Source: Pseudoluteimonas sp044226035
Lineage (GTDB): Bacteria > Pseudomonadota > Gammaproteobacteria > Xanthomonadales > Xanthomonadaceae
Direction of reading: 5' to 3'
NCBI GenBank assembly: GCA_044226035.1
Contig: JBGAHT010000001.1
Coordinates: 1 to 64,000, forward strand
DNA length: 64,000 nt
Shown: positions 33,826 to 42,571 of the stretch, piece after piece
Layout: the number at the start of each line of letters is the position of its first letter
Position numbering within the stretch: the first letter of the stretch is position 1
Made by a program: the position numbers and the translations under genes
The notes under the pieces: model-generated
What the model was told of the DNA's origin: nothing
The model's input: only the letters and a program-made list of their open reading frames with translations
The model's database searches: none

Positions 33826-33899
33826 TGGAGCGGGTGATGGGAATCGAACCCACGCTAGCAGCTTGGGAAGCTGCAGTTCTACCATTGAACTACACCCGC
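33826..33899 (-). tRNA. tRNA-Gly (anticodon CCC)
   Basis: 74 nt including an encoded CCA. The acceptor stem is GCGGGTG/CACCCGC, the D-loop TTCAATGGTAGA, the anticodon arm GCAGC-TTCCCAA-GCTGC giving anticodon CCC, and the T-arm GTGGG-TTCGATT-CCCAT. It is very similar to E. coli tRNA-Gly(CCC). It reads GGG codons. Confidence 0.96.
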
Positions 33900-33989
33900 G
33901 CAGGTCGGCAGTCTAGGACCGCCGCGCGGTGCTGGCAACGCGGCGCGAACACTCCTTCGCGGAGCGCCCGCGCCGCGTCACGGTTCGGT

Positions 33990-35861
33990 TCAGAACCCGC
34001 GGCCGATGCTGACGAACGCGCTGGCGTCGTCGGCGCTGTCCTGGCCGAGGGTGCCGGTCACGCCGAAGTCGGCGTCGAAACCGGCGACATGGATGCGCGC
34101 GCCGGCCAGCAGCGTCGCGTAATCCTTGTCCTGGGACAGGCCCGGCACCGCGTACTGGCCAGTCGCGGCCAGCGTCTGCGACTGCGCGAACGCCTCCGCC
34201 GGCGCATCCTCGAACTGGCGGTTCCAGGCCACGCGCGCATACGGTTGCACGCGTTCGTTGATCGCATAGCTGGCCTGCCAGCCGACGCTGCCGATCAGCG
34301 AATCGAACTTCTGGTCGGGATAGGCCAGCGACGTCGAGAGCGTCGGGTCGCTTTCGGCGAAACCGTCCACCTTGACCGTCTGCGACAGCAGACCCAGCAC
34401 CGGTCCGTTGCGGAACGCGCCGTCGCCGAAGGTCCAGCCGGCCTGCACGCCCGCGGTGAGGTTGCTGCCGCCCGGCGAACCGTCGTGGGTGCGCGTCGCG
34501 GTGCCGATCTGGATGTCGCGGTGGGTGTTGAAGTCGAGGTTGGTGTAGCTGAGCTGGCCGGTCACCCAGCCGTGCGCGCCGTTCCAGCCGACGAAGCCGC
34601 CGAGGGTCGTGTCGGTCTGGTCGAAATCGCCGCTGCCGCGGCCCCAGTCGATGCTCTGCCGGCCGATGCCGCCGAACACGCCGTAGGCCAGCGCGCCGCT
34701 GCGCCAGTCGACGCCGCCGGTCACCGCCGGGCCGCTGCCGCCATAGGCGTTCTGCTCGCCGCTCGAGTGCTGGAAGTCGCCGCGCGCATTGCCCCACCAA
34801 TGCATGCCGTCGCCCTGCACGCCGGTCGCGTGGCCGAAGACGGTCTCCGCGCGGGCGCGGCCCACCGCGTCGGCCGACACCGGCAGCACCGCGACCTGGC
34901 GCGGGCCCTCGATCATCGAGATCGCGTACTGGGCGAGCATCTGGTGCGCGCCCGTGGTCGGGTGCACGCCATCGGCGAAGGCCCAGGTCAGGGCCGTGGA
35001 AGGATCGGTCGGCACGCAGCCCAGGGACGGCGCCGCGCCGCAGGCGGGCGAAGTGACGTTGACCAGGCCATACGCCGACGGGTTGGCGATGATTTCGTGC
35101 AGGAAATCGAAGGTGTCCAGCGGGATCACCCGCAGGCCGGCGGCCTGCAGGCTGCCGAACAGGGTGGCGTTGTAACCCTGCACCAGTTGGGTGATGCCGG
35201 CCGAACCGGCCGAGCCCTGCGACAACCCGAACGGGGTCACGCCGACATCGGGCATGGTCGGCACCATCACGTAGCGCGCGCCGGCGGCTTCGAGCGTTCC
35301 CACCAGTTGCGCCTGCGCCGTGGCCGCGCCGAGGAACTGATCCTGCGTGGTCGCGCCGCCGAGGTTGAAGAACAGGTCGTTGGCGCCGCCCCACAGGGTG
35401 TACAGCGCATTCGGATCCGCGGCGCCGCCGTTGGCGGCGAGGTAGGCGTTGAGCTGGTCGGTCAGCGAGGGCGCGAACTGGGTCGGCGGGGTCGGCGGGT
35501 AGCCGGGGCCGGGCACGACGGTCGCGCCACCGGCGGCGTAGTTGCCGCCGCCAGCCGGCACCAGGGTCGGCACGCCGTTGACGATCGCCAGCTGCCATGC
35601 CGGCGAGCCATTGCCGCCGAAATAGTCGGCGACGAATTGGGACCAGACCAGGCCCGGATTGGTGGTGAACTTGTCGGCCAGCGCCGCGTTCGGGCCGTAG
35701 GTCGACACCAGGAACGGCTCGTAGAAGCCGGAATCGGTGAGGCTGTCGCCGAAGAACCAGGTGTTGCTGAAGATGTTGTCGCCGGCGAAGGCGGGCGCGG
35801 CGGCGGACAGCGCGAGCGCGGCGGCCAGCAGGCGGCGCATGGGTCGGAACGGCTTGCTCAT
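33990..35861 (-). CDS. GDSL esterase/lipase autotransporter (EstA-like)
   Basis: 623 aa. The signal peptide is LLAAALALSAAAPAFA. The GDSL passenger has block I FFGDSLTDSGF (Ser40), GGAND for the oxyanion hole and DGVHPT holding the Asp/His pair near residue ~300. From about residue 365 onward comes an autotransporter beta-barrel of alternating strands ending in the typical Phe (VSIGRGF). It is a type V secretion protein displaying an esterase on the cell surface, like EstA/EstP. The start is set by the signal peptide; the frame is open upstream. Confidence 0.93.
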   Translation of the reverse strand: MSKPFRPMRRLLAAALALSAAAPAFAGDNIFSNTWFFGDSLTDSGFYEPFLVSTYGPNAALADKFTTNPGLVWSQFVADYFGGNGSPAWQLAIVNGVPTLVPAGGGNYAAGGATVVPGPGYPPTPPTQFAPSLTDQLNAYLAANGGAADPNALYTLWGGANDLFFNLGGATTQDQFLGAATAQAQLVGTLEAAGARYVMVPTMPDVGVTPFGLSQGSAGSAGITQLVQGYNATLFGSLQAAGLRVIPLDTFDFLHEIIANPSAYGLVNVTSPACGAAPSLGCVPTDPSTALTWAFADGVHPTTGAHQMLAQYAISMIEGPRQVAVLPVSADAVGRARAETVFGHATGVQGDGMHWWGNARGDFQHSSGEQNAYGGSGPAVTGGVDWRSGALAYGVFGGIGRQSIDWGRGSGDFDQTDTTLGGFVGWNGAHGWVTGQLSYTNLDFNTHRDIQIGTATRTHDGSPGGSNLTAGVQAGWTFGDGAFRNGPVLGLLSQTVKVDGFAESDPTLSTSLAYPDQKFDSLIGSVGWQASYAINERVQPYARVAWNRQFEDAPAEAFAQSQTLAATGQYAVPGLSQDKDYATLLAGARIHVAGFDADFGVTGTLGQDSADDASAFVSIGRGF

Positions 35862-35987
35862 TTCCCCTCCCAGGGATGCTTCCGGGAGCGATACGCCCCC
35901 GCATGGCGCGATGGTTTCACGAAGCCGCCACGCCCACAAGTCGCGAAAAGCTGTCCCCGCGGCGCCTGCCGCGCCACACTGTCGGGC

Positions 35988-36188
35988 ATGGAAATCCTGC
36001 TGAACGGACAGCCCTGCCGGACCCGCGACGGCGCCACCCTCGACGACCTGCTGCACGAGCAGGGACTGGCCGAACGCCGGGTCGCGATCGAGGTCAACGG
36101 CGAGATCGTGCCGCGCGGCCGGCGCGCCGAACACGTGCTGCGCGCGGCCGACCGGGTGGAGATCGTGCACGCCCTCGGCGGCGGCTGA
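35988..36188 (+). CDS. thiS: ThiS sulfur-carrier protein
   Basis: 66 aa, ubiquitin-like. MEILLNGQPCRT start, LDDLLHEQGL helix, VAIEVNGEIVPR, and the C-terminal GG (ends HALGGG) that is adenylated and thiocarboxylated. It donates sulfur to ThiG for the thiazole half of thiamine. thiG follows on the same strand, but after an unusual 317-bp gap. Confidence 0.93.
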   Translation: MEILLNGQPCRTRDGATLDDLLHEQGLAERRVAIEVNGEIVPRGRRAEHVLRAADRVEIVHALGGG

Positions 36189-36505
36189 AACATCCGGCCT
36201 TGCGCGGCATGGCGCAATCGCGGCCAAAGCCGCTTCCGCACCGGAACGCACGGTGCGATTCGCGCGACAGGCAACCCGGCAATCGCCGGCCACACGGGCA
36301 TGGCCGGGATCCGTGGCTTTGCGGCCCCGGCTTGCGCCGGGTGTGCGTTTGACTGGCGCGCGAATCGCTCCGCACGCAGCGGGCCGTTGCGACGATGTTC
36401 GGGGGTTCATCGCCACGAATGGGCCCGCTTCCCATGCACAACGCAAGCCCCTGCCCGCAGCGGCCAACGACCGGCCCGCCGTTGGTCGGCTGGTACCATG
36501 CACAC
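36189..36505 (+). other. 317-bp thiS-thiG intergenic region
   Basis: No convincing gene on either strand. It contains short inverted repeats (for example GGCCCCGGCTTGCGCCGGG at 36321-36339). No TPP riboswitch core (CTGAGA...) is recognised. A promoter for thiG could lie here (GGTACCAT at 36492-36499), weakly supported. Confidence 0.4.
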
Positions 36506-37297
36506 ATGATCGATGCCCCCGCAGACCCGCTCGTCATCGCCGGGAAGACCTACCGTTCCCGCCTCCTCACCGGTACCGGCAAGTTCAAGGACCTGGACGA
36601 AACCCGCCGCGCCACCGAAGCCGCCGGCGCCGAAATCGTCACCGTCGCCATTCGCCGGACGAACATCGGCCAGAACCCGGGCGAACCCAACCTGCTCGAC
36701 GTGCTGCCGCCGGACGAGTTCACCATCCTGCCCAATACCGCCGGCTGCTACACCGCCGACGATGCGGTGCGCACCTGCCGCCTTGCGCGCGAACTGCTCG
36801 ACGGCCACAAGCTGGTGAAGCTGGAAGTGCTCGGCGACCAGAAGACTTTGTATCCCGATGTCGTCGCCACCCTCGCCGCGGCGGAAACGCTGGTCAAGGA
36901 CGGCTTCGACGTGATGGTCTACACCAGCGACGACCCGATCCTGTGCAAGCGCCTGGAGGACATCGGCTGCGTCGCGGTGATGCCGCTGGCCGCGCCGATC
37001 GGCTCGGGCCTGGGCGTGCAGAACAGGTACAACCTGCTCGAGATCGTCGAGAACGCGAAGGTGCCGATCATCGTCGATGCCGGCGTCGGCACCGCCTCGG
37101 ATGCGGCGATCGCGATGGAACTGGGCTGCGACGGCGTGCTGATGAACACCGCCATCGCCGGCGCGAAGGATCCGGTGCTGATGGCGCACGCGATGCAGCT
37201 GGCGGTCGAAGCCGGCCGCGCCGCGTTCCGCGCCGGGCGCATCCCGCGCAAGCGCTACGCCAGCGCCTCGTCGCCGGTCGATGGCCTCATCGGCTAG
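36506..37297 (+). CDS. thiG: Thiazole synthase
   Basis: 263 aa. Motifs are RLLTGTGKFKDLDETRRA, the active-site Lys in LVKLEVLGDQ, PLAAPIGSGLG, VDAGVGTASDAA and GVLMNTAIAGAKDP. It condenses deoxyxylulose phosphate, dehydroglycine and ThiS thiocarboxylate into the thiazole phosphate of thiamine. Start at the ATG 36506 (MIDAPADPLVIAG); longer in-frame starts upstream are not supported by homology. Confidence 0.96.
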   Translation: MIDAPADPLVIAGKTYRSRLLTGTGKFKDLDETRRATEAAGAEIVTVAIRRTNIGQNPGEPNLLDVLPPDEFTILPNTAGCYTADDAVRTCRLARELLDGHKLVKLEVLGDQKTLYPDVVATLAAAETLVKDGFDVMVYTSDDPILCKRLEDIGCVAVMPLAAPIGSGLGVQNRYNLLEIVENAKVPIIVDAGVGTASDAAIAMELGCDGVLMNTAIAGAKDPVLMAHAMQLAVEAGRAAFRAGRIPRKRYASASSPVDGLIG

Positions 37298-37309
37298 CAG
37301 GCCGCCAGG

Positions 37310-37585
37310 ATGCTGAAGTTCGAATGGGACGCCCGCAAAGCCGCGCTCAACCTGCGCAAACACGGCATCTCGTTCGAGGAAGCAGCGACCGTGTTCGGCG
37401 ACGCTTTGGCCTACACTTTCGTCGATCCGGATCATTCGCTGGGCGAACATCGCTTCCTGACCATCGGGGTGTCAGCCCACGACCGTACGCTCCTCGTCGT
37501 GCATGCCGAGCGCGGCCAGAACATCAGGATCATCAGCGCGAGGCGCGCCACCAGACGCGAGCAATCCATCTATGAGCAAGGTTGA
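37310..37585 (+). CDS. brnT: BrnT-family toxin
   Basis: 91 aa. It matches the BrnT (DUF497) pattern FEWDARKAALNLRKHGISFEEA, then FGDALAYTFVDPDHS, HRFLTIG and IRIISARRATRREQSIYE. BrnT is a RelE-fold ribonuclease toxin. It starts 13 bp after thiG and overlaps the following antitoxin-like gene by 14 bp, the usual compact toxin-antitoxin arrangement. Confidence 0.92.
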   Translation: MLKFEWDARKAALNLRKHGISFEEAATVFGDALAYTFVDPDHSLGEHRFLTIGVSAHDRTLLVVHAERGQNIRIISARRATRREQSIYEQG

Positions 37586-37808
37586 AGACATGCGAACCGA
37601 ATACCGACGCGAAGACCTCGGCAAGGGCGTCCGCGGCAAGTATTTCCAGCGCTTCTCCAAGGGCAGCAACGTCGTACTGCTGGACGACAAGGTCGCGCGC
37701 GCATTCCCGACCGCCGATGCGGTCAACGAAGCACTGCTCGGCTTGCTGACGCTGGCCGAAAAAGCCAGGCCCGCTCCACGAGTTTCGCGCAAGCGCACCG
37801 CGCCGTGA
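37572..37808 (+). CDS. Antitoxin-like partner of BrnT
   Basis: 78 aa. No BrnA motif is seen; instead there is RREDLGKGVRGKYFQRF, VVLLDDKVARAFPTADAVNEALLG, which recalls a widespread small antitoxin-like family, and a basic C-terminus (RVSRKRTAP). Role inferred from its 14-bp overlap with the toxin gene. Start ATG at 37572; a second ATG at 37590 is possible. Confidence 0.7.
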   Translation: MSKVEDMRTEYRREDLGKGVRGKYFQRFSKGSNVVLLDDKVARAFPTADAVNEALLGLLTLAEKARPAPRVSRKRTAP

Positions 37809-37826
37809 CCGTGATCGGCTGAGGCG

Positions 37827-38582
37827 ATGACCGACCCGTTCACGAGCGAAGGCCGCAAGGCGCCGCCCAAACCCTTCACCGCCATCGAGGGCCAGCGCAA
37901 GGTGCGCAGCTTCGTGCTGCGCCAGGGCCGCTTCACCGAGGCGCAGCAGCGCGCGTTCGACCGACTGTGGCCGCGCTTCGGCATCGACTACGCCGGCGCG
38001 CCGCGCGACTTCGACGCGCTGTTCGGACGCAAGGCGAAGCGCATCCTCGAAATCGGCTTCGGCAACGGCGAGGCGTTGCGGCATTCGGCGCAACGCGATC
38101 CGGAACGCGACCACATCGGCATCGAAGTGCACGCGCCCGGCGTCGGCCGGCTGTTGAACGCGCTCGCCGCGGACGATGCGAAGAACGCACGCATCTACCA
38201 CCACGATGCGGTGGAAGTGCTGGAACGCGAGATCGCCGACGCGTCGCTCGACGAGATCCGCATCTACTTCCCCGATCCCTGGCACAAGAAACGCCACCAC
38301 AAGCGGCGGCTGGTGAACCCGGAGTTCGCCGGACTGCTCGTCCGCAAGCTCGCGCACGGCGGCCGCTTGCACCTCGCCACCGATTGGCAGGACTATGCCG
38401 AACGGATGTGGGACGTGCTCGACGCCACGCCCGGCCTTTGCAACCGCGCCGGCCCGCGCGGCCACGTGCCGCGCCCCGACTGGCGCCCGCAGACCCATTT
38501 CGAGTCGCGCGGCCAGCGCCTCGGCCATGGCGTCCTGGATTTGCTGTACGACAAGAGCGAGGGCCAGGGTCTTGGAACTTGA
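37827..38582 (+). CDS. trmB: tRNA (guanine-N7-)-methyltransferase
   Basis: 251 aa. It contains the SAM motif ILEIGFGNGEALRHSA, the IGIEVHAPGVGRLL segment, and the TrmB signature IYFPDPWHKKRHHKRR (Asp and Trp-His essential for tRNA binding and catalysis). It methylates G46 in the tRNA variable loop. Length matches the family. It starts 19 bp after the antitoxin-like gene. Confidence 0.96.
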   Translation: MTDPFTSEGRKAPPKPFTAIEGQRKVRSFVLRQGRFTEAQQRAFDRLWPRFGIDYAGAPRDFDALFGRKAKRILEIGFGNGEALRHSAQRDPERDHIGIEVHAPGVGRLLNALAADDAKNARIYHHDAVEVLEREIADASLDEIRIYFPDPWHKKRHHKRRLVNPEFAGLLVRKLAHGGRLHLATDWQDYAERMWDVLDATPGLCNRAGPRGHVPRPDWRPQTHFESRGQRLGHGVLDLLYDKSEGQGLGT

Positions 38583-38679
38583 GGCTTGCCCGGCACGCAG
38601 GGAGACGATGCGCCACGCCTCGCCCGACGCGCGCATGACGCCGGCCCACTCGATCGAAAGTCCAACCCACCACCCCGAT

Positions 38680-38703
38680 CCCCGGTCCCCGGTCCCCGGT
38701 CCC
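38680..38703 (+). repeat. Three 7-bp tandem repeats (CCCCGGT) at the ribosome-binding position
   Basis: CCCCGGT occurs at 38680-38686, 38687-38693 and 38694-38700, followed by a partial CCC, only 3 bp before the start codon of the transporter gene. No purine-rich ribosome-binding sequence is visible between repeat and ATG. Confidence 0.8.
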
Positions 38704-38705
38704 TG

Positions 38706-40547
38706 ATGGACAGCACGCTGACGCTCACCACCGACATGAAGCTCGTGCTCGGGCTGGTGCTGCTGACCGTGGTGCTGTTCATGTTCGAACGCCTGCGCGC
38801 GGACCTGGTCGCGCTGGTGGTGCTGGTGCTGCTCGGCCTCACCGGCCTGGTCGCGCCCGAGGACCTGTTTAACGGCTTCTCCTCGAACGCGGTGATCTGC
38901 GTCATCGCGACCATGATCCTCGGCGCGGGCCTGGACCGCACCGGCGCGCTCAACCGCCTCGCCGGCTGGCTGCTGCGCCGCGCGCGCGGCATGGAGAAGC
39001 GCCTGCTGCTGCTGACCACCACCATCGCCGGCCTGAATTCGCCGCTGATGCAGAGCCCGGCGGTGATGGCGCTGTACCTGCCGGTGGCCTCGCGCCTGTC
39101 CTCGCGCACCGGCCTGCCGCTGTCGCGCTTCCTGCTGCCGATCGCCGCGGCGATCATCATGGGCAGCAGCCTGACCATGGTCGGCAGCTCGCCGCTGATC
39201 CTGCTCAACGACCTGCTGGTCTCCTCCAACAGCAACCTGCCCTCGGGCACCGCGGTGCTGCACCCGCTGAAGATGTTCGCGCCGCTGCCGGTGGGCCTCG
39301 CGCTGCTGCTGTTGTGCCTGGCGTACTTCCATTTCCTCGGCGACCGCTTGCTCGGCGACGGCGAGGAAAAATCGGCGGTCACGCCGGCGCGCACGCAGAG
39401 CTACTTCGCGAAGAGCTACGGCATCGACGGCGACGTGTACGAACTCACCGTCGGCGCCGAGAGCCCGCTGGTCGGCATGTCGCTGGGCGAAGCCGAGGCG
39501 ATGCACGATGCGCCGTTGCTGCTGGCGCTGCGCACCGGCAACGAATCGCGGCTGGCGCCGCCGGCGGACGCGCGCATCTGGGTCGGCAGCGTGCTCGGCG
39601 CGATGGGCCAGAAGCAGGACGTCGCGGATTTCGCCCAGAACAACTTCCTGCGCATGAGCGCGCGGCTGCGCGAGTTCGGCGACCTGTTCAACCCCAGCCG
39701 CGCCGGCATTTCCGAAGCGGTGGTGCCGCCGACCTCGCCCTACATCGGCAAGACCGCGGGCGAACTGCAGCTGCGGCGCCAGCACCGGCTCAGCCTGCTC
39801 GCGATCAACCGCGACAAGGAGGTGATCGCCGAGGACGTGCGCAACGTCAAGCTGCGCGCCGGCGACATGCTGGTGCTGCACAGCATCTGGACCGACCTCG
39901 CCGAGGCCGCGCGCAGCCGCGCGTTCGTGGTCGTCACCGACTATCCCAAGGCCGAGCAACGCCCGCACAAGTTCCGGGTGGCGATGGTGATCTTCGCGAT
40001 CACGATCCTGGTGGCGCTGAGTTCGCGCATCCCGATCTCGATCGCGCTGATGACCGGCGTCGCCGGCATGCTGGTCAGCGGCGTGCTGAAGATCGACGAA
40101 GCCTATTCCGCGATCAGCTGGCGCACGGTATTCCTGATGGCCTGCCTGATCCCGCTGGGCTGGGCGGTGGATTCCACCGGCGCCGCGGCCTGGGCCGCCG
40201 GCGGCATGCTCGACAAGCTGCCCGACGGCATGCCGCCGTGGGTGCTGGAAGCGGCGATCGCGGTCATCACCAGCGTGTTCGCGGCGATGATCGGCAACGT
40301 CGGCTCGACGATCGTCATGGTGCCGCTGGCGATCAACCTCGGCATCGCCAGCGGCGGCGACCCGACCGCGTTCGCGCTGGTCGCCGCGCTGTCGGGCTCG
40401 AACAACATCGTGACCTTGTCGAACCCGGTGATCGCGATGATCGCCGGCCCGGCCGGCTACACCACCGGAAAATTGCTGCGTGTCGGACTGCCGCTGGTGC
40501 TGGCCTACATCGCGCTGACAGTGCTCGCGATCAACCTGATGTACTAG
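38706..40547 (+). CDS. SLC13/DASS-type transporter with two TrkA-C domains
   Basis: 613 aa. About ten to twelve membrane segments in two blocks (residues ~10-215 and ~430-613) surround a cytoplasmic centre (about 240-410) that looks like two RCK/TrkA-C regulatory domains (ELTVGAESPLVGMSLGEAE and VVPPTSPYIGKTAGELQLR). The transport signature includes NSPLMQSPAV and the GNVGSTIVMVPLAI region. By family it moves sulfate, dicarboxylates or similar anions; substrate unknown. Confidence 0.88.
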   Translation: MDSTLTLTTDMKLVLGLVLLTVVLFMFERLRADLVALVVLVLLGLTGLVAPEDLFNGFSSNAVICVIATMILGAGLDRTGALNRLAGWLLRRARGMEKRLLLLTTTIAGLNSPLMQSPAVMALYLPVASRLSSRTGLPLSRFLLPIAAAIIMGSSLTMVGSSPLILLNDLLVSSNSNLPSGTAVLHPLKMFAPLPVGLALLLLCLAYFHFLGDRLLGDGEEKSAVTPARTQSYFAKSYGIDGDVYELTVGAESPLVGMSLGEAEAMHDAPLLLALRTGNESRLAPPADARIWVGSVLGAMGQKQDVADFAQNNFLRMSARLREFGDLFNPSRAGISEAVVPPTSPYIGKTAGELQLRRQHRLSLLAINRDKEVIAEDVRNVKLRAGDMLVLHSIWTDLAEAARSRAFVVVTDYPKAEQRPHKFRVAMVIFAITILVALSSRIPISIALMTGVAGMLVSGVLKIDEAYSAISWRTVFLMACLIPLGWAVDSTGAAAWAAGGMLDKLPDGMPPWVLEAAIAVITSVFAAMIGNVGSTIVMVPLAINLGIASGGDPTAFALVAALSGSNNIVTLSNPVIAMIAGPAGYTTGKLLRVGLPLVLAYIALTVLAINLMY

Positions 40548-40578
40548 CGGAACGCGCCGGTCGCGGCTTGAGCCGCTC

Positions 40579-40938
40579 CTACGAATCGGCGAGGTAGACG
40601 CCGCCGTCGCGCACTTCCACCGCGACCGCGCACAGCGATTCGCCGCGGCACGGCCCGGCCACGCATTCGCCGCCGCCGAGTTCGAAGCTTGCGCCATGCG
40701 CGGCGCAGACCAGCAGGCCGTTGCTGCGCAGGAATTTCCCCGGCGCCCAGTCGAGGCGGCGCCCGGCGTGCGGGCAGACGTTGAACCAGGCGCGCACGCG
40801 TTCGCCGTCGCGATGCAGGATCAGCGATTCGGCATCGCCGCGAACGGTGCCCTCGACTTCGACCAGGCCGCCGTCCTCGATCGCGGCCAAAGCAATGAGC
40901 GCGGCGCGGGTGCTGGTGGTGCGGGTGTCCTGGTTCAT
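40579..40938 (-). CDS. Rieske [2Fe-2S] ferredoxin-like protein
   Basis: 119 aa. The cluster ligands are C-P-H in VCPHAGRRLD and C-x-x-H in CAAHGASFELGGGEC. No membrane segment, so a soluble NirD/dioxygenase-ferredoxin type. It could pass electrons to an unlinked oxygenase, or stand alone. No oxygenase gene is adjacent. Confidence 0.9.
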   Translation of the reverse strand: MNQDTRTTSTRAALIALAAIEDGGLVEVEGTVRGDAESLILHRDGERVRAWFNVCPHAGRRLDWAPGKFLRSNGLLVCAAHGASFELGGGECVAGPCRGESLCAVAVEVRDGGVYLADS

Positions 40939-41018
40939 CGCTTAACGAAATCCTTGCAAACGCGACGGGGCCAATCGGGATACTCGCCATCCCGCGCCAC
41001 GATTGTGACACGACCCCG

Positions 41019-41275
41019 ATGACCTTCAGCACCGCCTTCTTCCGCTTCGCCGCGCCACGCAAGCCGCGCCATCCGCTGCTGCGCGTCGTGCTCGGCCTGC
41101 TCGGCCTGGGCGTCTTGCTGGTGATGATCGCGTTCGGCGTGTTCGTCGGCCTGGCCATGCTCGGTGCCGGCGCGCTGCTGCGCCTGTGGACACTGCGGCG
41201 CAAGCCGCCCGTGCGCGATGCGGCCACCCTCGAAGGCGACTTCCGCGTCGTGTCGAAACCGGCCCTGCCCGCGCG

Positions 41276-41279
<4 letters not shown>
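41019..41279 (+). CDS. Small membrane protein, 86 aa
   Basis: No family recognised. A basic N-terminus (FRFAAPRKPRHP) precedes a long hydrophobic stretch (about residues 22-56, probably two membrane spans) and a short polar tail. The stop overlaps a TTG that opens the FAA-hydrolase gene, so the two are probably co-translated. Confidence 0.65.
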
Positions 41280-41998
<719 letters not shown>

Positions 41999-42057
41999 GC
42001 TTGCCGACGGCGCGGGGGGCGCCGGCTTCGTCCACTCACCACTCCAGGAGCGCACCG

Positions 42058-42468
42058 ATGGGCATGGTCAGCGAGTTCAAGGAATTCATCGCCAAGGGCA
42101 ACGTGCTCGACCTCGCGGTCGGCGTGGTCATCGGCGCGGCGTTCGGCAAGATCGTCTCGTCGCTGGTCGACGGCATCATCATGCCGCTGGTCGGCGTCCT
42201 CACCGGCGGCGTCAACGTCAGCGACTGGAAATACGTGCTCAGCCCGGCGCAGCTCGATGCCGCCGGCAAGGAAACCGCCGCCGAAGTCGCTATCAAGTAC
42301 GGCGATTTCCTGCAGCAGATCGTCAACTTCCTCATCATCGCCTTCGTGATCTTCCTCGTGATCCGGGCCTACAACCGCATGCGCAAGCCCGCCGACGAGG
42401 CCCCGGCCGCGCCGCCGGAAGACGTGCTGCTGTTGCGCGAGATCCGCGATTCGTTGAAGAAGGGTTGA
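42058..42468 (+). CDS. mscL: Large-conductance mechanosensitive channel MscL
   Basis: 136 aa. The classic MscL N-terminus is EFKEFIAKGNVLDLAVGVV; two membrane helices (about 15-48 and 82-104) and a charged C-terminal helix (LLLREIRDSLKK) follow. It forms a pentameric emergency valve releasing solutes on hypo-osmotic shock. RBS CAGGAG precedes ATG 42058. Confidence 0.97.
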   Translation: MGMVSEFKEFIAKGNVLDLAVGVVIGAAFGKIVSSLVDGIIMPLVGVLTGGVNVSDWKYVLSPAQLDAAGKETAAEVAIKYGDFLQQIVNFLIIAFVIFLVIRAYNRMRKPADEAPAAPPEDVLLLREIRDSLKKG

Positions 42469-42571
42469 TCGTTCGCGGATCGCGATCGATCCGCGCGAGC
42501 CAACTTCCGTCACATCGCGCCGGAGCCGCCAGCCTGTAGTCTGGCGGCTTCGTCGTTTCCGGAAGCCCGCC

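Noticed and set aside
33651..35987. Long plus-strand frame leading into thiS
   Set aside because: Antisense to the autotransporter and tRNA; no signal or domain. Only the final 66 codons match ThiS.
36189..36505. TPP riboswitch between thiS and thiG
   Set aside because: The conserved CUGAGA and the paired sensor-helix blocks are absent.
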